This document shows, piece by piece, positions 15,911 through 23,753 of a stretch of DNA of 24,057 bases (positions are counted from its first letter, which is position 1; the number at the start of each line of letters is the position of its first letter). The stretch comes from Faecalicoccus sp. (GTDB lineage: Bacteria > Bacillota_I > Bacilli_A > Erysipelotrichales > Erysipelotrichaceae): the NCBI GenBank assembly GCA_017941505.1, contig JAGAWH010000119.1:1-24057 (forward strand). The letters run 5' to 3'. Below the pieces are notes generated by a model that saw only the letters and a program-made list of their open reading frames with translations, was not told where the DNA came from and ran no database searches. The position numbers and the translations under genes are program-made.

Positions 15911-16850
15911 CGTCTTCACCTGATTTATTCACCGCAATTTGAGAAAGAGCTCTTTCTTCAAACTCCTTGGCAGAATCAATTCCATCTTCCATCAATATAT
16001 AATTTGTGACAGCCGTTTCAATAACCGTTGCCATTGGTCTACCAACAGATACCGGAATGCGCATATTTAAGATTTTGACACCCATGATATCCACGTATTC
16101 TTTTTCTTCGATACCAATACGGTCATAATCCGCATCGTCAACATATGCTTCTAAGGTAATTTGTAAATCAATTTCGGTTTCATGGGCAACAGCCTTTACA
16201 CCAAACATTCTGGTCACGTTGATAATACCGACACCGCGCATCTCCATGAAGCCTTCTAACATCTCAGAAGTTCTTCCCACCAGAGCGTTATGGATCTTGA
16301 AACAGTCTACTCTGTCATCTGCAACCAGCTGATGACCGCGTTTGATCAGCTCCAGAGCAATCTCACTTTTACCGGTACCGGATTCTCCGGTAATCAAAAC
16401 ACCCAATCCATAAATGCGAATCAATTCTCCGTGTATGATGACCGATGGTGCCAAACACTCATCCAGATAAGTGATGATATTGATGATGGTATAGGAAGTT
16501 AAATCATTTGTCTGGAATACCGGAAAGTTTTTCCGCTGCGCAATTTCCTTTAATATTTCCGGGCATTTTACCCCATGCGCAATCACAATACATGGTGTAG
16601 AATCTCCTGTTAAAAACTCAAAAGAACGACGCTGGTCCACCTCATCCATCTGTTCATTAATATAACGGATTTCCTTGACACCCAGCACAACAACACGTTC
16701 TGTTTCCGTTTCCGGAAAATAACCTGCTAATTCTAATCCGGGGCGATTGGTATCGATCTGCATGATCGGTCGATTCAATGCCTCGGAATCTCCGGTAATT
16801 ATTTCCCATAAAAACCGAGCTGCCAGGTCTCTGACACATACTCTATTCAT
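15888..16850 (-). CDS. hprK: HPr kinase/phosphorylase
   Basis: Cytoplasmic sensor enzyme of carbon catabolite control. It phosphorylates Ser46 of HPr using ATP or PPi when glycolytic intermediates are high, and reverses this with phosphate to yield PPi. The 320 residues show the N-terminal domain (1-130), catalytic-region His140, Walker A GESGTGKS (155-162), Asp178-Asp179 in VADD and the K-box signature EMRGVGIINV (203-212). The ATG is one base after the uvrA stop, with AGAAAGGA as ribosome site inside the uvrA end, so expression is coupled to uvrA. Its 3' end overlaps the lgt/ppaX start, and PpaX consumes the PPi released by the phosphorylase reaction. Length and motifs are normal; identification is secure. 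Presence of hprK implies a PTS/CcpA-type system elsewhere. Confidence 0.97.
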   Translation of the reverse strand: MNRVCVRDLAARFLWEIITGDSEALNRPIMQIDTNRPGLELAGYFPETETERVVVLGVKEIRYINEQMDEVDQRRSFEFLTGDSTPCIVIAHGVKCPEILKEIAQRKNFPVFQTNDLTSYTIINIITYLDECLAPSVIIHGELIRIYGLGVLITGESGTGKSEIALELIKRGHQLVADDRVDCFKIHNALVGRTSEMLEGFMEMRGVGIINVTRMFGVKAVAHETEIDLQITLEAYVDDADYDRIGIEEKEYVDIMGVKILNMRIPVSVGRPMATVIETAVTNYILMEDGIDSAKEFEERALSQIAVNKSGEDDETVSGS

Positions 16851-16851
16851 C

Positions 16852-19671
16852 TTATTTCCTTTCCAGAAGCGGTTTTAAATACTGTCCTGTAAAACTTCCA
16901 GGAGTATTGGCAACCTCTTCAGGGGTTCCCTTAGCGACCACGGTTCCACCGTCTTCGCCGCCTTCAGGTCCCATATCAATTATCTGATCGGCACATTTGA
17001 TTACATCGAGATTGTGCTCAATCACAATCACAGTATCTCCATGTTCAACAAGTCTCTGGAGCACTTCTATTAATTTTTTAACATCATCAGAGTGAAGTCC
17101 GGTGGTTGGTTCATCCAGCACGAATACCGTTTTTCCCGTTGCCTTTTTCTGTAATTCACTGGCAAGCTTGACACGCTGGGCTTCTCCGCCGGATAAAGTT
17201 GTTGCGCTCTGACCTAACTTCACATAGGATAATCCAACATCATATAATGTCTGCAGCTTATGACGAATCTTGGTTACGCTGCTGAAAAACTGTACAGCCT
17301 CATCAACTGTCATATCCAAGACATCGGCAATCGATTTCCCTTTATATTTCACCTGTAAAGTATCTTCGTTATACCGAGATCCATTACATTGGTCACATGG
17401 CACATATACATCCGGAAGGAAGTGCATCGAAATTCGCAATATACCATCACCCTGGCAGGCTTCGCACCGTCCACCTCTCACATTGAACGAGAACCTTCCT
17501 TTATCATACCCCATCATCTTGGCTTCTTTTGTCTGGGCAAATAAGTCTCGGATATCATCGAAGACCCCGGTATACGTTGCCGGATTAGATCTAGGCGTTC
17601 TTCCGATCGGATCCTGTCCGATTTCAACAATCTTATCGATATTCTCTAATCCTTTGATTTCCTTACATTGGCCGGGACGAATACGAACTCTGCCAAGCGA
17701 ATGCTGGATACCTTTTGTGAGTACTTCTGTTACCAGACTGGATTTACCGGATCCGGAAATACCTGTCACAACCGTAAATGTACCTAATTTAAAATCAACT
17801 GTTACATTTTTTAAGTTGTTCTGTGTAGCGCGCACTACCCGCAGCTTTTTTCCGTTTCCTTTACGTCTGATAGACGGAACTTCAATTTTTTTGCGGCCGC
17901 TTAAATAATCACCGGTGATTGAATTTTCATTGAGCATGATTTCTTCCGGTGTGCCGATCGCAACAACCTCGCCGCCATGAACACCGGCGCCCGGTCCGAT
18001 ATCCACCATAAAATCGCTGGCACGCATGGTGTCTTCATCATGTTCAACGACAATTAAAGTATTACCTAAATCCCGCATCTCTTTTAAAGATGCGATTAAC
18101 TTATCGTTATCTCTTTGATGTAGACCGATACTTGGCTCATCTAATACATACATAACACCGGTCAATTTTGATCCGATCTGAGTTGCCAGGCGAATACGCT
18201 GGGCCTCGCCGCCGGATAATGTTGAGGCAAGACGGTCGAGTGTCAAATAATTCAATCCGACATTATTTAAGAATTCCAACCGATTTCGAATTTCCTTTAA
18301 AATCAATTCGGAAATCTTTTTCTGCATATCATTTAACTCAAGATCCTTCATAAATTGAAGGGCATCCTTGATACTCATCTGTGTCCATTGATACAAATTT
18401 TTCCCCTGAATCTGCACGCTTAATGCCGCTTCATTTAGGCGGGCACTATGGCAGGTTGGACATGGTTGGTCCGCAATAAATGAGCCATACCATTCTCTGG
18501 ACATATTGGAGGTAGTTTCCATGAATCTTCTTTCAATCATCGGAACTACGCCTTCGATATATTCCACCTTCGTCTGCACAATACCGCTGCGTGAATTCAA
18601 GGTATATGCGATCGGTGTATCCGATCCATATAAAAGATAATTCAACTTCTTTTTCGGAATACTCTTAATCGGAGCATCTATATCTATTTCATAATAATCG
18701 ATCAGTGCCTTTATTCTCTGCCACTCTAAATTTTCTGAATTCACGATATTCTTATAATACCGTATACCTCCCTTTGAAATGCTCAGGGTTGGATCGGGAA
18801 TCAAAAGGGATAAATCCACCTTCTGGGTAATTCCTAAACCGCGGCATTCCGGACAGGCACCTAAAGGCGCATTGAAAGAAAAGAGTTTCGGTTCCAGTTT
18901 CGGAACAGAGAATCCACATATTTTGCAGGCATAATTCGATGAAAACAGCGTTTCTTTTTCACTTGTCAAAAGAATCGCGAATCCATCCGACAGCTTTAAT
19001 GCCGTTTCCAGAGAATCTGAAAACCGCAGGCGGTCATTCGATTTCACGATACGGTCTACAACGACATCGATATCGTGTTTCTTGTTTTTTTCTAACTGAT
19101 CTATTTCTTCTAAATATACAATTTCACCATCAACGCGGGCACGAACAAAACCTTCTTTGATCAAGCGTTGAATTAATTCTTTAAAGGTTCCTTTTTTACC
19201 GGAAACAATAGGACTTAAGATAGTACAGCGGGTCTTATCCGGCAGTTCCATAATACGGTCTACCATCTCTTTGATCGTACTTCCGGTAATCGGAATATGA
19301 TGATTCGGGCAATACGGTACGCCGATACGCGCATACAAAAGACGAAGATAGTCATATATCTCCGTAACGGTTCCGACAGTGGAACGCGGGTTATTGGATG
19401 TAGTTTTCTGATCGATCGCAATAGCCGGGGATAAACCATCGATTTGGTCTACATCCGGTTTTTCGCTGTTTCCGAGAAATTGGCGTGCATATGCAGACAA
19501 CGATTCCATATAGCGTCTCTGTCCTTCTGCATAAATCGTATCAAAAGCCAATGATGTCTTACCGCTTCCCGACACACCGGTCATAATAATCAATTTATCT
19601 CTGGGAATTGTTAAATTTATATTTTTAAGGTTGTTCTCACGAGCACCTTTGATCTTGATATACTTTTCCAT
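16852..19671 (-). CDS. uvrA: Excinuclease ABC subunit A (UvrA)
   Basis: DNA-damage-recognition ATPase of nucleotide excision repair, acting as a dimer with UvrB. From the ATG at 19671 (AAGGAG 7 nt upstream; the in-frame ATG at 19695 lacks a site) it has 939 residues, the usual length. Visible are Walker A GVSGSGKT (32-39) with SLAFDTIYAEGQRRYMESLS after it, a first zinc module (CKICGFSV and CPECRGLG), the first ABC signature LSGGEAQRIRLATQIGS, a second Walker A GISGSGKSS, a second zinc finger (CEACQGDG and CDQCNGSRY), and the second signature LSGGEAQRVKLASEL followed by VFVLDEPTTGLH. It begins the uvrA-hprK-lgt/ppaX operon. uvrB, often just upstream in Firmicutes, is not adjacent. No LexA-type SOS box was recognised in its leader, but a perfect 11-bp inverted repeat lies at 19718-19747. 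Confidence 0.98.
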   Translation of the reverse strand: MEKYIKIKGARENNLKNINLTIPRDKLIIMTGVSGSGKTSLAFDTIYAEGQRRYMESLSAYARQFLGNSEKPDVDQIDGLSPAIAIDQKTTSNNPRSTVGTVTEIYDYLRLLYARIGVPYCPNHHIPITGSTIKEMVDRIMELPDKTRCTILSPIVSGKKGTFKELIQRLIKEGFVRARVDGEIVYLEEIDQLEKNKKHDIDVVVDRIVKSNDRLRFSDSLETALKLSDGFAILLTSEKETLFSSNYACKICGFSVPKLEPKLFSFNAPLGACPECRGLGITQKVDLSLLIPDPTLSISKGGIRYYKNIVNSENLEWQRIKALIDYYEIDIDAPIKSIPKKKLNYLLYGSDTPIAYTLNSRSGIVQTKVEYIEGVVPMIERRFMETTSNMSREWYGSFIADQPCPTCHSARLNEAALSVQIQGKNLYQWTQMSIKDALQFMKDLELNDMQKKISELILKEIRNRLEFLNNVGLNYLTLDRLASTLSGGEAQRIRLATQIGSKLTGVMYVLDEPSIGLHQRDNDKLIASLKEMRDLGNTLIVVEHDEDTMRASDFMVDIGPGAGVHGGEVVAIGTPEEIMLNENSITGDYLSGRKKIEVPSIRRKGNGKKLRVVRATQNNLKNVTVDFKLGTFTVVTGISGSGKSSLVTEVLTKGIQHSLGRVRIRPGQCKEIKGLENIDKIVEIGQDPIGRTPRSNPATYTGVFDDIRDLFAQTKEAKMMGYDKGRFSFNVRGGRCEACQGDGILRISMHFLPDVYVPCDQCNGSRYNEDTLQVKYKGKSIADVLDMTVDEAVQFFSSVTKIRHKLQTLYDVGLSYVKLGQSATTLSGGEAQRVKLASELQKKATGKTVFVLDEPTTGLHSDDVKKLIEVLQRLVEHGDTVIVIEHNLDVIKCADQIIDMGPEGGEDGGTVVAKGTPEEVANTPGSFTGQYLKPLLERK

Positions 19672-19717
19672 ACTATTCTCCTTAAGAATTCCCATTATAA
19701 CATAATCTCTTATAAAC

Positions 19718-19747
19718 TTATGAGGTTTCGCTTACAAAACCTCATAA
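19718..19747. repeat. Perfect 11-bp inverted repeat in the uvrA leader region
   Basis: TTATGAGGTTT (19718-19728) and AAACCTCATAA (19737-19747) flank an 8-base loop. On the minus strand it lies between two TATAAT boxes (19765-19760 and 19699-19694) upstream of uvrA. It is either an RNA hairpin in a long uvrA leader or an operator; no T-run makes it a clear terminator. Confidence 0.55.
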
Positions 19748-19801
19748 AAATCCATCATCATTATACCCTATACAGCCGGAAAAAACTTCTATTAATCCAT
19801 T

Positions 19802-19825
19802 AAAAAAGCAGGGTTCTCCTGCTTT
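19802..19825 (-). terminator. Terminator after the small membrane-protein gene
   Basis: Read leftward, AAAGCAGG-AGAAC-CCTGCTTT forms an 8-bp stem followed by Ts. It begins at the stop codon of the 42-residue gene and ends the oxidoreductase transcript before uvrA. Confidence 0.85.
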
Positions 19826-19952
19826 AGTAAACTCGATGAATCACAATGTTGTGACTGCGGATATATCGAATCAAAAAGATCGTTCCCACAATACTTGTGA
19901 TTGCCACAAACAATAAACATATCAATTTAATCTTAAATACTAAATCTTTCAT
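19824..19952 (-). CDS. Hypothetical 42-residue single-pass membrane protein
   Basis: I do not recognise a family. The gene begins one base after the stop of the oxidoreductase gene (TAA-T-ATG), with AGAGGA overlapping that stop as a good ribosome site, and ends exactly at a terminator hairpin; this placement makes it a likely real gene despite its size. The product reads MKDLVFKIKL, then a hydrophobic helix from about residue 10 to 28 (ICLLFVAITSIVGTIFLI), then a basic tail RYIRSHNIVIHRVY. The positive tail after the helix predicts a cytoplasmic C-terminus. It would be expressed with the oxidoreductase before that gene was truncated; its expression now depends on a promoter inside the accessory region or none at all. 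A toxin-like or regulatory small protein is possible but unsupported. Confidence 0.6.
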   Translation of the reverse strand: MKDLVFKIKLICLLFVAITSIVGTIFLIRYIRSHNIVIHRVY

Positions 19953-19953
19953 A

Positions 19954-20553
19954 TTATTCCTCTGTCATCATTCTTAAGATATCGATGGTCTGTTTCTCTC
20001 CGTTAACAGGACTTTCAATAAGGCCCTTCTCAACGCAATCCGCTGCGTGGAAGATTTCGCCTTCAAAATCGCTGACCATATCTTTGTGGATCACAAACTC
20101 GGTACCGTCGTTCATTGTCACATAGGCATCTCTTGCCTTCCAATGGAACGGAATCTCAATCATACCCTTCGTTCCGAATATTTTCATTCTTCCGGCTCCC
20201 GGCTGTACATAATACCAGCTGGCAACGCAGACAGCGCTGGCTCCGCTCTTAAAGCGAATTAAGGCATTGTAATCAAAATCTACTCCGTATTCATATTTTT
20301 TGGAAATCTGTATGGTTTCAATTTCATCGCCATCCAAATAATCATAGACACCGGCAGCTGCATAGATTCCCACATCTCCTGCGACACCGCCATCTCCCGG
20401 AGTATATACCCAGGTGTTTTTTGCGGTTTCATCATAAGGATTGGCATAGGTATATGCGGCATCAATATGTTTGATCTCGCCGATCAAGCCTTCGCGGATC
20501 TGTTTTTTTACCTCAATGTTTAAAGGTACAAAGAGCTGTTTCAATGCCTGCAT
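19954..20553 (-). pseudogene. Gfo/Idh/MocA-family oxidoreductase, N-terminal half missing
   Basis: The 199-residue frame corresponds to the C-terminal substrate-binding domain of Gfo/Idh/MocA NAD(P)-dependent dehydrogenases, normally about 320-350 residues. Recognisable segments are LFVPLNIEVKKQIREGLIGE (residues 7-26, the helix and turn just after the catalytic Lys region), WVYTPGDGGVAGDVGIYAA (48-66) with the GG-x2-x-DVG-x-Y substrate-domain motif, VASWYYVQPGAGRMKIFGTKG and the C-terminal FEGEIFHAADCV. The NAD-binding Rossmann fold (GxGxxG) and the EKP catalytic motif are absent. In frame just upstream are TGA-GCA-TTA before the Met, and no ribosome site, so this Met is probably not a true start. 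The break coincides with the change to accessory DNA carrying tet(32), so the gene was probably interrupted by insertion. It could be functionless; the missing half may lie beyond the right edge. Confidence 0.82.
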
Positions 20554-20644
20554 TAATGCTCATGTACGGTAAGGAAGCAAGCAACCGAAAACAAGAGATA
20601 GACCGCCAGCACTACACTATTCCGAACCAAAGACCAAAAGATAA

Positions 20645-20686
20645 GCATTGTGGGAAAATCTAAACTTTTGGATTTTCCTACAATGC
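20645..20686. repeat. 16-bp imperfect hairpin near the element's left end
   Basis: GCATTGTGGGAAAATC (20645-20660) pairs with GATTTTCCTACAATGC (20671-20686) with a single G-U, around a 10-base loop. There is no T-tract after it in either direction. It might be a structured DNA end, a recombination or transfer-associated site, or an RNA element. Confidence 0.6.
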
Positions 20687-20736
20687 CGACTACGGCGGAA
20701 TCCTTCCCACTCCTTATATCTTTATTTCCGTATACA

Positions 20737-20765
20737 TTGAATTTGTATTTAGTAAATGCTATAAT
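20737..20765 (+). promoter_or_regulatory. Strong rightward promoter inside the accessory region
   Basis: TTGAAT (20737-20742), 17 bp and TATAAT (20760-20765) closely match the sigma-A consensus. The next coding segment (20803) has no ribosome site and is a fragment, so the gene this promoter once served has been deleted; it may now supply read-through toward tet(32). Confidence 0.75.
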
Positions 20766-20802
20766 GTCCCTATTCAAATTATAAATGTGTTGAATTAGTT
20801 AC

Positions 20803-21045
20803 ATGTACATATTTTTTGTGCCGCATAAATACCCTGTTGAGGTTGTCGTTCTTTGTCCAGATGTGGAAACAATAAAAGGAAGGGAACGATACAGGGAGAA
20901 AACAGGCTATTCCGGCTTTACGGTTGAAACCTTATACGATACATTTATGCAGACAACACCACGGATCGGCTTTTGGCTGGACAATTCCAACCAAACACCA
21001 CAGCAGACAGCAGAAACCATTCTGAACGCCAGAAAGTCGGTATGA
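20803..21045 (+). pseudogene. C-terminal fragment of a P-loop kinase-like (AAA/nucleotide kinase) protein
   Basis: The frame encodes 80 residues with no ribosome binding site before its first ATG. The part from about residue 11 on (VEVVVLCPDVETIKGRERYR, then GYSGFTVETLYDTFMQ and TPRIGFWLDNSNQTPQQTAE) resembles the C-terminal half of small P-loop kinase/phosphotransferase proteins: a beta strand leading to a nucleotide-lid Arg-rich segment, then PRIGFWLDNS. The N-terminal Walker A half is missing. The preceding strong promoter probably reads into the scar, indicating an internal deletion between promoter and this fragment. Such kinase fragments accompany resistance genes in Firmicute elements. 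The family assignment is tentative, and the fragment is unlikely to be functional. Confidence 0.5.
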
Positions 21046-21084
21046 TTGTTACATATAAGGGGAAGAAAAATTTCTTTTAGGTAC

Positions 21085-21113
21085 TTTCTTTCCTAAAACT
21101 AATGTGATATAAT
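21085..21113 (+). promoter_or_regulatory. tet(32) promoter
   Basis: A perfect TATAAT (21108-21113) lies 17 bp after TTTCTT (21085-21090), a poor -35. Transcription would begin near 21120, just before the leader peptide. Confidence 0.6.
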
Positions 21114-21142
21114 AGCATCATTCCAAAAAAGGAGTAAAAAAT

Positions 21143-21166
21143 ATGCGGCAAGGTATTCTTAAATAA
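21143..21166 (+). CDS. tet(32) leader peptide (7 aa)
   Basis: A seven-codon frame, MRQGILK then TAA, follows a GGAG ribosome site at 21131-21134. The DNA of its 3' part (GGTATTCTTAAAT) is complementary to ATTTAAGAATAC about 70 bases downstream, so a ribosome translating or stalling on the leader changes which RNA hairpins form. This matches the leader arrangement of tet(M)-class genes, where tetracycline-slowed leader translation lets polymerase pass the attenuator. Confidence 0.65.
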   Translation: MRQGILK

Positions 21167-21372
21167 AACTATAATCAAATAGTGGGAACAAAGGATTATG
21201 ATAGTCCCTTTTGTGGGGGCTTGGTTTTTTGTACCCAATTTAAGAATACTTTTGCCTTATCAATTTTGACATATCCGAAAAACAGCAATCACAAACAGGT
21301 GTATGCTGTATATGTGTATGTCCGCAAATTATAATCCCCAGTGGTAAAAGTATTTTACTGCTGGGGATTTTT
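21167..21372 (+). terminator. tet(32) transcription attenuator
   Basis: After the leader peptide come nested inverted repeats: ACAAAGGA with TCCCTTTTGT near 21187-21214, the leader complement ATTTAAGAATAC at about 21238-21249, and a terminator hairpin AATCCCCAG (21333-21341) with CTGGGGATT (21361-21369) enclosing GTAAAA/TTTTAC, followed by Ts. The gene starts 36 bases later. The layout is the classical Tet(M)-type attenuation control. Confidence 0.75.
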
Positions 21373-21407
21373 ATGCCCTTTTGGGGCTGTAAAAGGAGGA
21401 CAATCAC

Positions 21408-23327
21408 ATGAAAATAATCAATATTGGAATTCTCGCCCATGTAGACGCAGGAAAAACAACATTGACGGAAAGCCTGCTGTACACCAGTGGAGCGATTGCG
21501 GAACAAGGAAACGTGGATAAAGGAACTACAAGAACAGACACTATGATTTTGGAACGGCAGCGCGGAATTACCATTCAGACAGCGGTTACTTCTTTTTGCT
21601 GGAATGATTATAAAATCAATATCGTGGACACTCCCGGTCATATGGATTTTTTAACCGAAGCATACCGCTCTTTATCTGTCCTTGACGGAGCTGTTTTAGT
21701 CATTTCGGCAAAAGACGGCGTACAGGCACAAACCCGTATATTATTCCATGCGCTTCAGAAAATGGACATTCCGACAATTATCTTTATAAATAAGATAGAC
21801 CAAAATGGGATCGACCTGCGGCGTGTTTACCAAAGCATTAAAGATAAACTTACCAGTGATATGATTGTCATGCAGGAGGTTTCCCTGTCGCCAAAGATAA
21901 CCATGACCGATATTTCTGATTTGGACAAATGGGATATGATTATTTCCGGAAGCGATGAACTATTAGAACGATATGTTGCAGAGGATTCTTTGGATATACA
22001 GGAATTACAATATGAAAAGTGCAAAAGAACCAGATGCTGCTCTTTGTTTCCTGTTTATCATGGGAGTGCAAAAGACAATTTAGGAACAGAAAAACTGATT
22101 GAAGCGATTACAGAAACTTTCATTACAGAAACAGACGATATTCAGTCTGAATTATGTGGATATGTTTTTAAGGTTGAGTATACAGAGCGGAAAAAACGGC
22201 TTTCTTATTTACGCCTGTATCATGGGACGCTCCATTTACGGGATACCCTGCTGCTGTCAAAAAAGGAAAAAATAAAGATTACAGAAATGTGTATTCCGTC
22301 AAATGGTGAAATCGTCCCGGTTGACCATGCCTGTCCGGGAGAAATTGTTATTTTAGCTGATGATACTTTGAAACTGAACGACATTCTGGGAAATGAAAAA
22401 CTCCTGCCTCACAAAACACGGATTGATAATCCCATGCCATTACTTCGGACAACGGTAGAGCCGCAAAAGCCGGAGCAAAGGGAAGCCCTGTTAAATGCCC
22501 TCACAGAGATTGCTGATACAGACCCTCTTTTGCATTTTGACATTGATACTGTTACACATGAGATTATATTATCTTTTTTGGGAAAAGTACAGTTAGAAGT
22601 TATTTGTTCGCTATTAGAAGAAAAATATCATGTGGGCGTGGCTATGAAAGAGCCTTCGGTTATTTATCTGGAAAGACCGCAAAAAAAAGCGAGCTACACG
22701 ATTCATATTGAAGTGCCGCCGAATCCGTTTTGGGCATCTATTGGTTTGACTGTAACACCGCTTCCTGTTGGAAGCGGAACACAATATAAAAGCGAGGTAT
22801 CTCTCGGCTATTTAAACCAAAGTTTTCAAAATGCCGTCATGGAGGGTGTGCGTTATGGAATGGAGCAGGGCTTATATGGCTGGGGAGTGACAGACTGCCA
22901 AATTTGTTTTGATTATGGAGTTTATTACAGCCCGGTCAGCACCCCCGCTGATTTTCGTTTTCTTGCGCCTGTCGTGTTGGAGCAGGCATTGAAAAAAGCA
23001 GGAACACAACTGTTGGAACCATACCTTTCCTTTACCCTTTTTGCACCGCAGGAATATCTTTCACGGGCTTATAATGACGCACCAAAGTATTGCGCAATCA
23101 TTGAATCAACCAGACTTGAAAAAGATGAAGTTATTTTTAAGGGGGAAATCCCTGCCCGTTGTATTGGTGAATATAGAAATGATTTGAATTTTTATACAAA
23201 TGGAAGAAGTGTCTGCATTACAGAATTAAAAGGGTATCAGGAAACTTCCGGCGAGCCTGTGTTTCAGCCACGCCGCCCGAACAGCCGTTTAGACAAGATC
23301 CGGCATATGTTTCAGAAGATAATGTAA
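21408..23327 (+). CDS. tet(32): Tetracycline resistance ribosomal protection protein Tet(32)
   Basis: A 639-residue translational GTPase of the Tet(M)/Tet(O)/Tet(W) class, which resembles EF-G, binds the tetracycline-stalled ribosome and expels the drug. The GTPase domain shows AHVDAGKT (10-17), [17 protein letters not shown] and NKID; the C-terminal domain carries [12 protein letters not shown], the loop that reaches the drug site, and ends [18 protein letters not shown]. Sequence differs clearly from remembered Tet(M), Tet(O) and Tet(W) (for example [17 protein letters not shown] and [20 protein letters not shown]). Two oligomers I recall as a published tet(32)-specific detection pair match exactly at 22027-22044 and 22627-22646, 620 bp apart as remembered, which supports the allele. 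N- and C-terminal parts are not Tet(O)-like, so it is not the tet(O/32/O) mosaic. AGGAGG lies 7 nt before the ATG. It is preceded by a leader peptide and attenuator and sits in an acquired region. Confidence 0.93.
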   Translation: MKIINIGILAHVDAGKTTLTESLLYTSGAIAEQGNVDKGTTRTDTMILERQRGITIQTAVTSFCWNDYKINIVDTPGHMDFLTEAYRSLSVLDGAVLVISAKDGVQAQTRILFHALQKMDIPTIIFINKIDQNGIDLRRVYQSIKDKLTSDMIVMQEVSLSPKITMTDISDLDKWDMIISGSDELLERYVAEDSLDIQELQYEKCKRTRCCSLFPVYHGSAKDNLGTEKLIEAITETFITETDDIQSELCGYVFKVEYTERKKRLSYLRLYHGTLHLRDTLLLSKKEKIKITEMCIPSNGEIVPVDHACPGEIVILADDTLKLNDILGNEKLLPHKTRIDNPMPLLRTTVEPQKPEQREALLNALTEIADTDPLLHFDIDTVTHEIILSFLGKVQLEVICSLLEEKYHVGVAMKEPSVIYLERPQKKASYTIHIEVPPNPFWASIGLTVTPLPVGSGTQYKSEVSLGYLNQSFQNAVMEGVRYGMEQGLYGWGVTDCQICFDYGVYYSPVSTPADFRFLAPVVLEQALKKAGTQLLEPYLSFTLFAPQEYLSRAYNDAPKYCAIIESTRLEKDEVIFKGEIPARCIGEYRNDLNFYTNGRSVCITELKGYQETSGEPVFQPRRPNSRLDKIRHMFQKIM

Positions 23328-23408
23328 CATCTTGCGCAATGCAAACGTTCATTGCTGGCTATTGCGAAATATCATTGATAAAATCAGCATCAGAGAGGAG
23401 GAACCATT

Positions 23409-23753
23409 TTGAACCAGAAACAGACGGATATTACAACAGGAAAGCAAATACGTCATCTGCGAACACAATCGGGAATGACACAGGAAGAACTGGCTGGGAA
23501 ATTGAATGTTACCCGGCAGGCGCTATCGAATTGGGAGAGAGATGTTAATGAACCCGATTTAAATACGTTGAAAAAAATTTGTTTTCTTTTTGGAGTCCAC
23601 ATGGACGATTTTGCGAAGGAGGTAATAACAAAAATGGAAACATGTGAAAAAAAGAGAAACGACAATTTAATAAGTATGATATGGCAATTGGACTTTTTTA
23701 TGGTGTCGGGATATTTCTTGGCATTGGTATTTTCTTTGTTGGCGGTTTTATGA
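23409..23753 (+). CDS. XRE-family transcriptional regulator (0-frame product, 114 aa)
   Basis: The frame begins at TTG (23409), preceded by GAGGAGG with about 8-nt spacing; the first in-frame ATG lies 22 codons in and would remove part of the DNA-binding domain. Residues 10-65 form a standard XRE helix-turn-helix (KQIRHLRTQSGMTQEELAGK and NVTRQALSNWERDVNEPDLN). After residue 82 the 0-frame continues to a stop at 23751 through a sequence that does not resemble the family tail, whereas the -1 frame provides a good membrane domain (23654-23863). The A AAA AAG heptamer at 23648-23654 lies precisely where the frame must change. Possibilities are a real frameshift mutation, a sequencing deletion in the A7 run, or programmed slippage. 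It is located 81 bp after tet(32) and could regulate element genes. DNA-binding assignment is firm, targets unknown. Confidence 0.8.
   Translation: MNQKQTDITTGKQIRHLRTQSGMTQEELAGKLNVTRQALSNWERDVNEPDLNTLKKICFLFGVHMDDFAKEVITKMETCEKKRNDNLISMIWQLDFFMVSGYFLALVFSLLAVL
23648..23654 (+). other. A AAA AAG slippery heptamer, possible -1 frameshift site
   Basis: The 0-frame reads GAA-AAA-AAG at 23646-23654, so the heptamer is positioned as in dnaX-type -1 frameshift sites. Slipping back one base continues as GAG-AAA-CGA into the frame encoding a membrane domain. No strong downstream stimulatory stem was identified by eye. Confidence 0.5.

Noticed and set aside
17270..17908. 212-codon open frame on the plus strand
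   Set aside because: Antisense to conserved uvrA sequence, no ribosome site and no recognisable domain.
20562..20663. Plus-strand 33-codon frame starting MYGKEASNRK and ending in the hairpin
   Set aside because: No ribosome site and no recognisable family. It could be the tail of a deleted element gene, but the evidence is too thin to annotate.
20553..20777. 74-codon minus-strand frame upstream of the oxidoreductase
   Set aside because: It covers the hairpin and the opposite strand of a strong promoter, has no ribosome site, and only appears to continue the oxidoreductase by adjacency.
23336..23355. GCAATG-N8-CATTGC repeat after tet(32)
   Set aside because: A 6-bp stem without a T-tract is too weak to call a terminator or operator.
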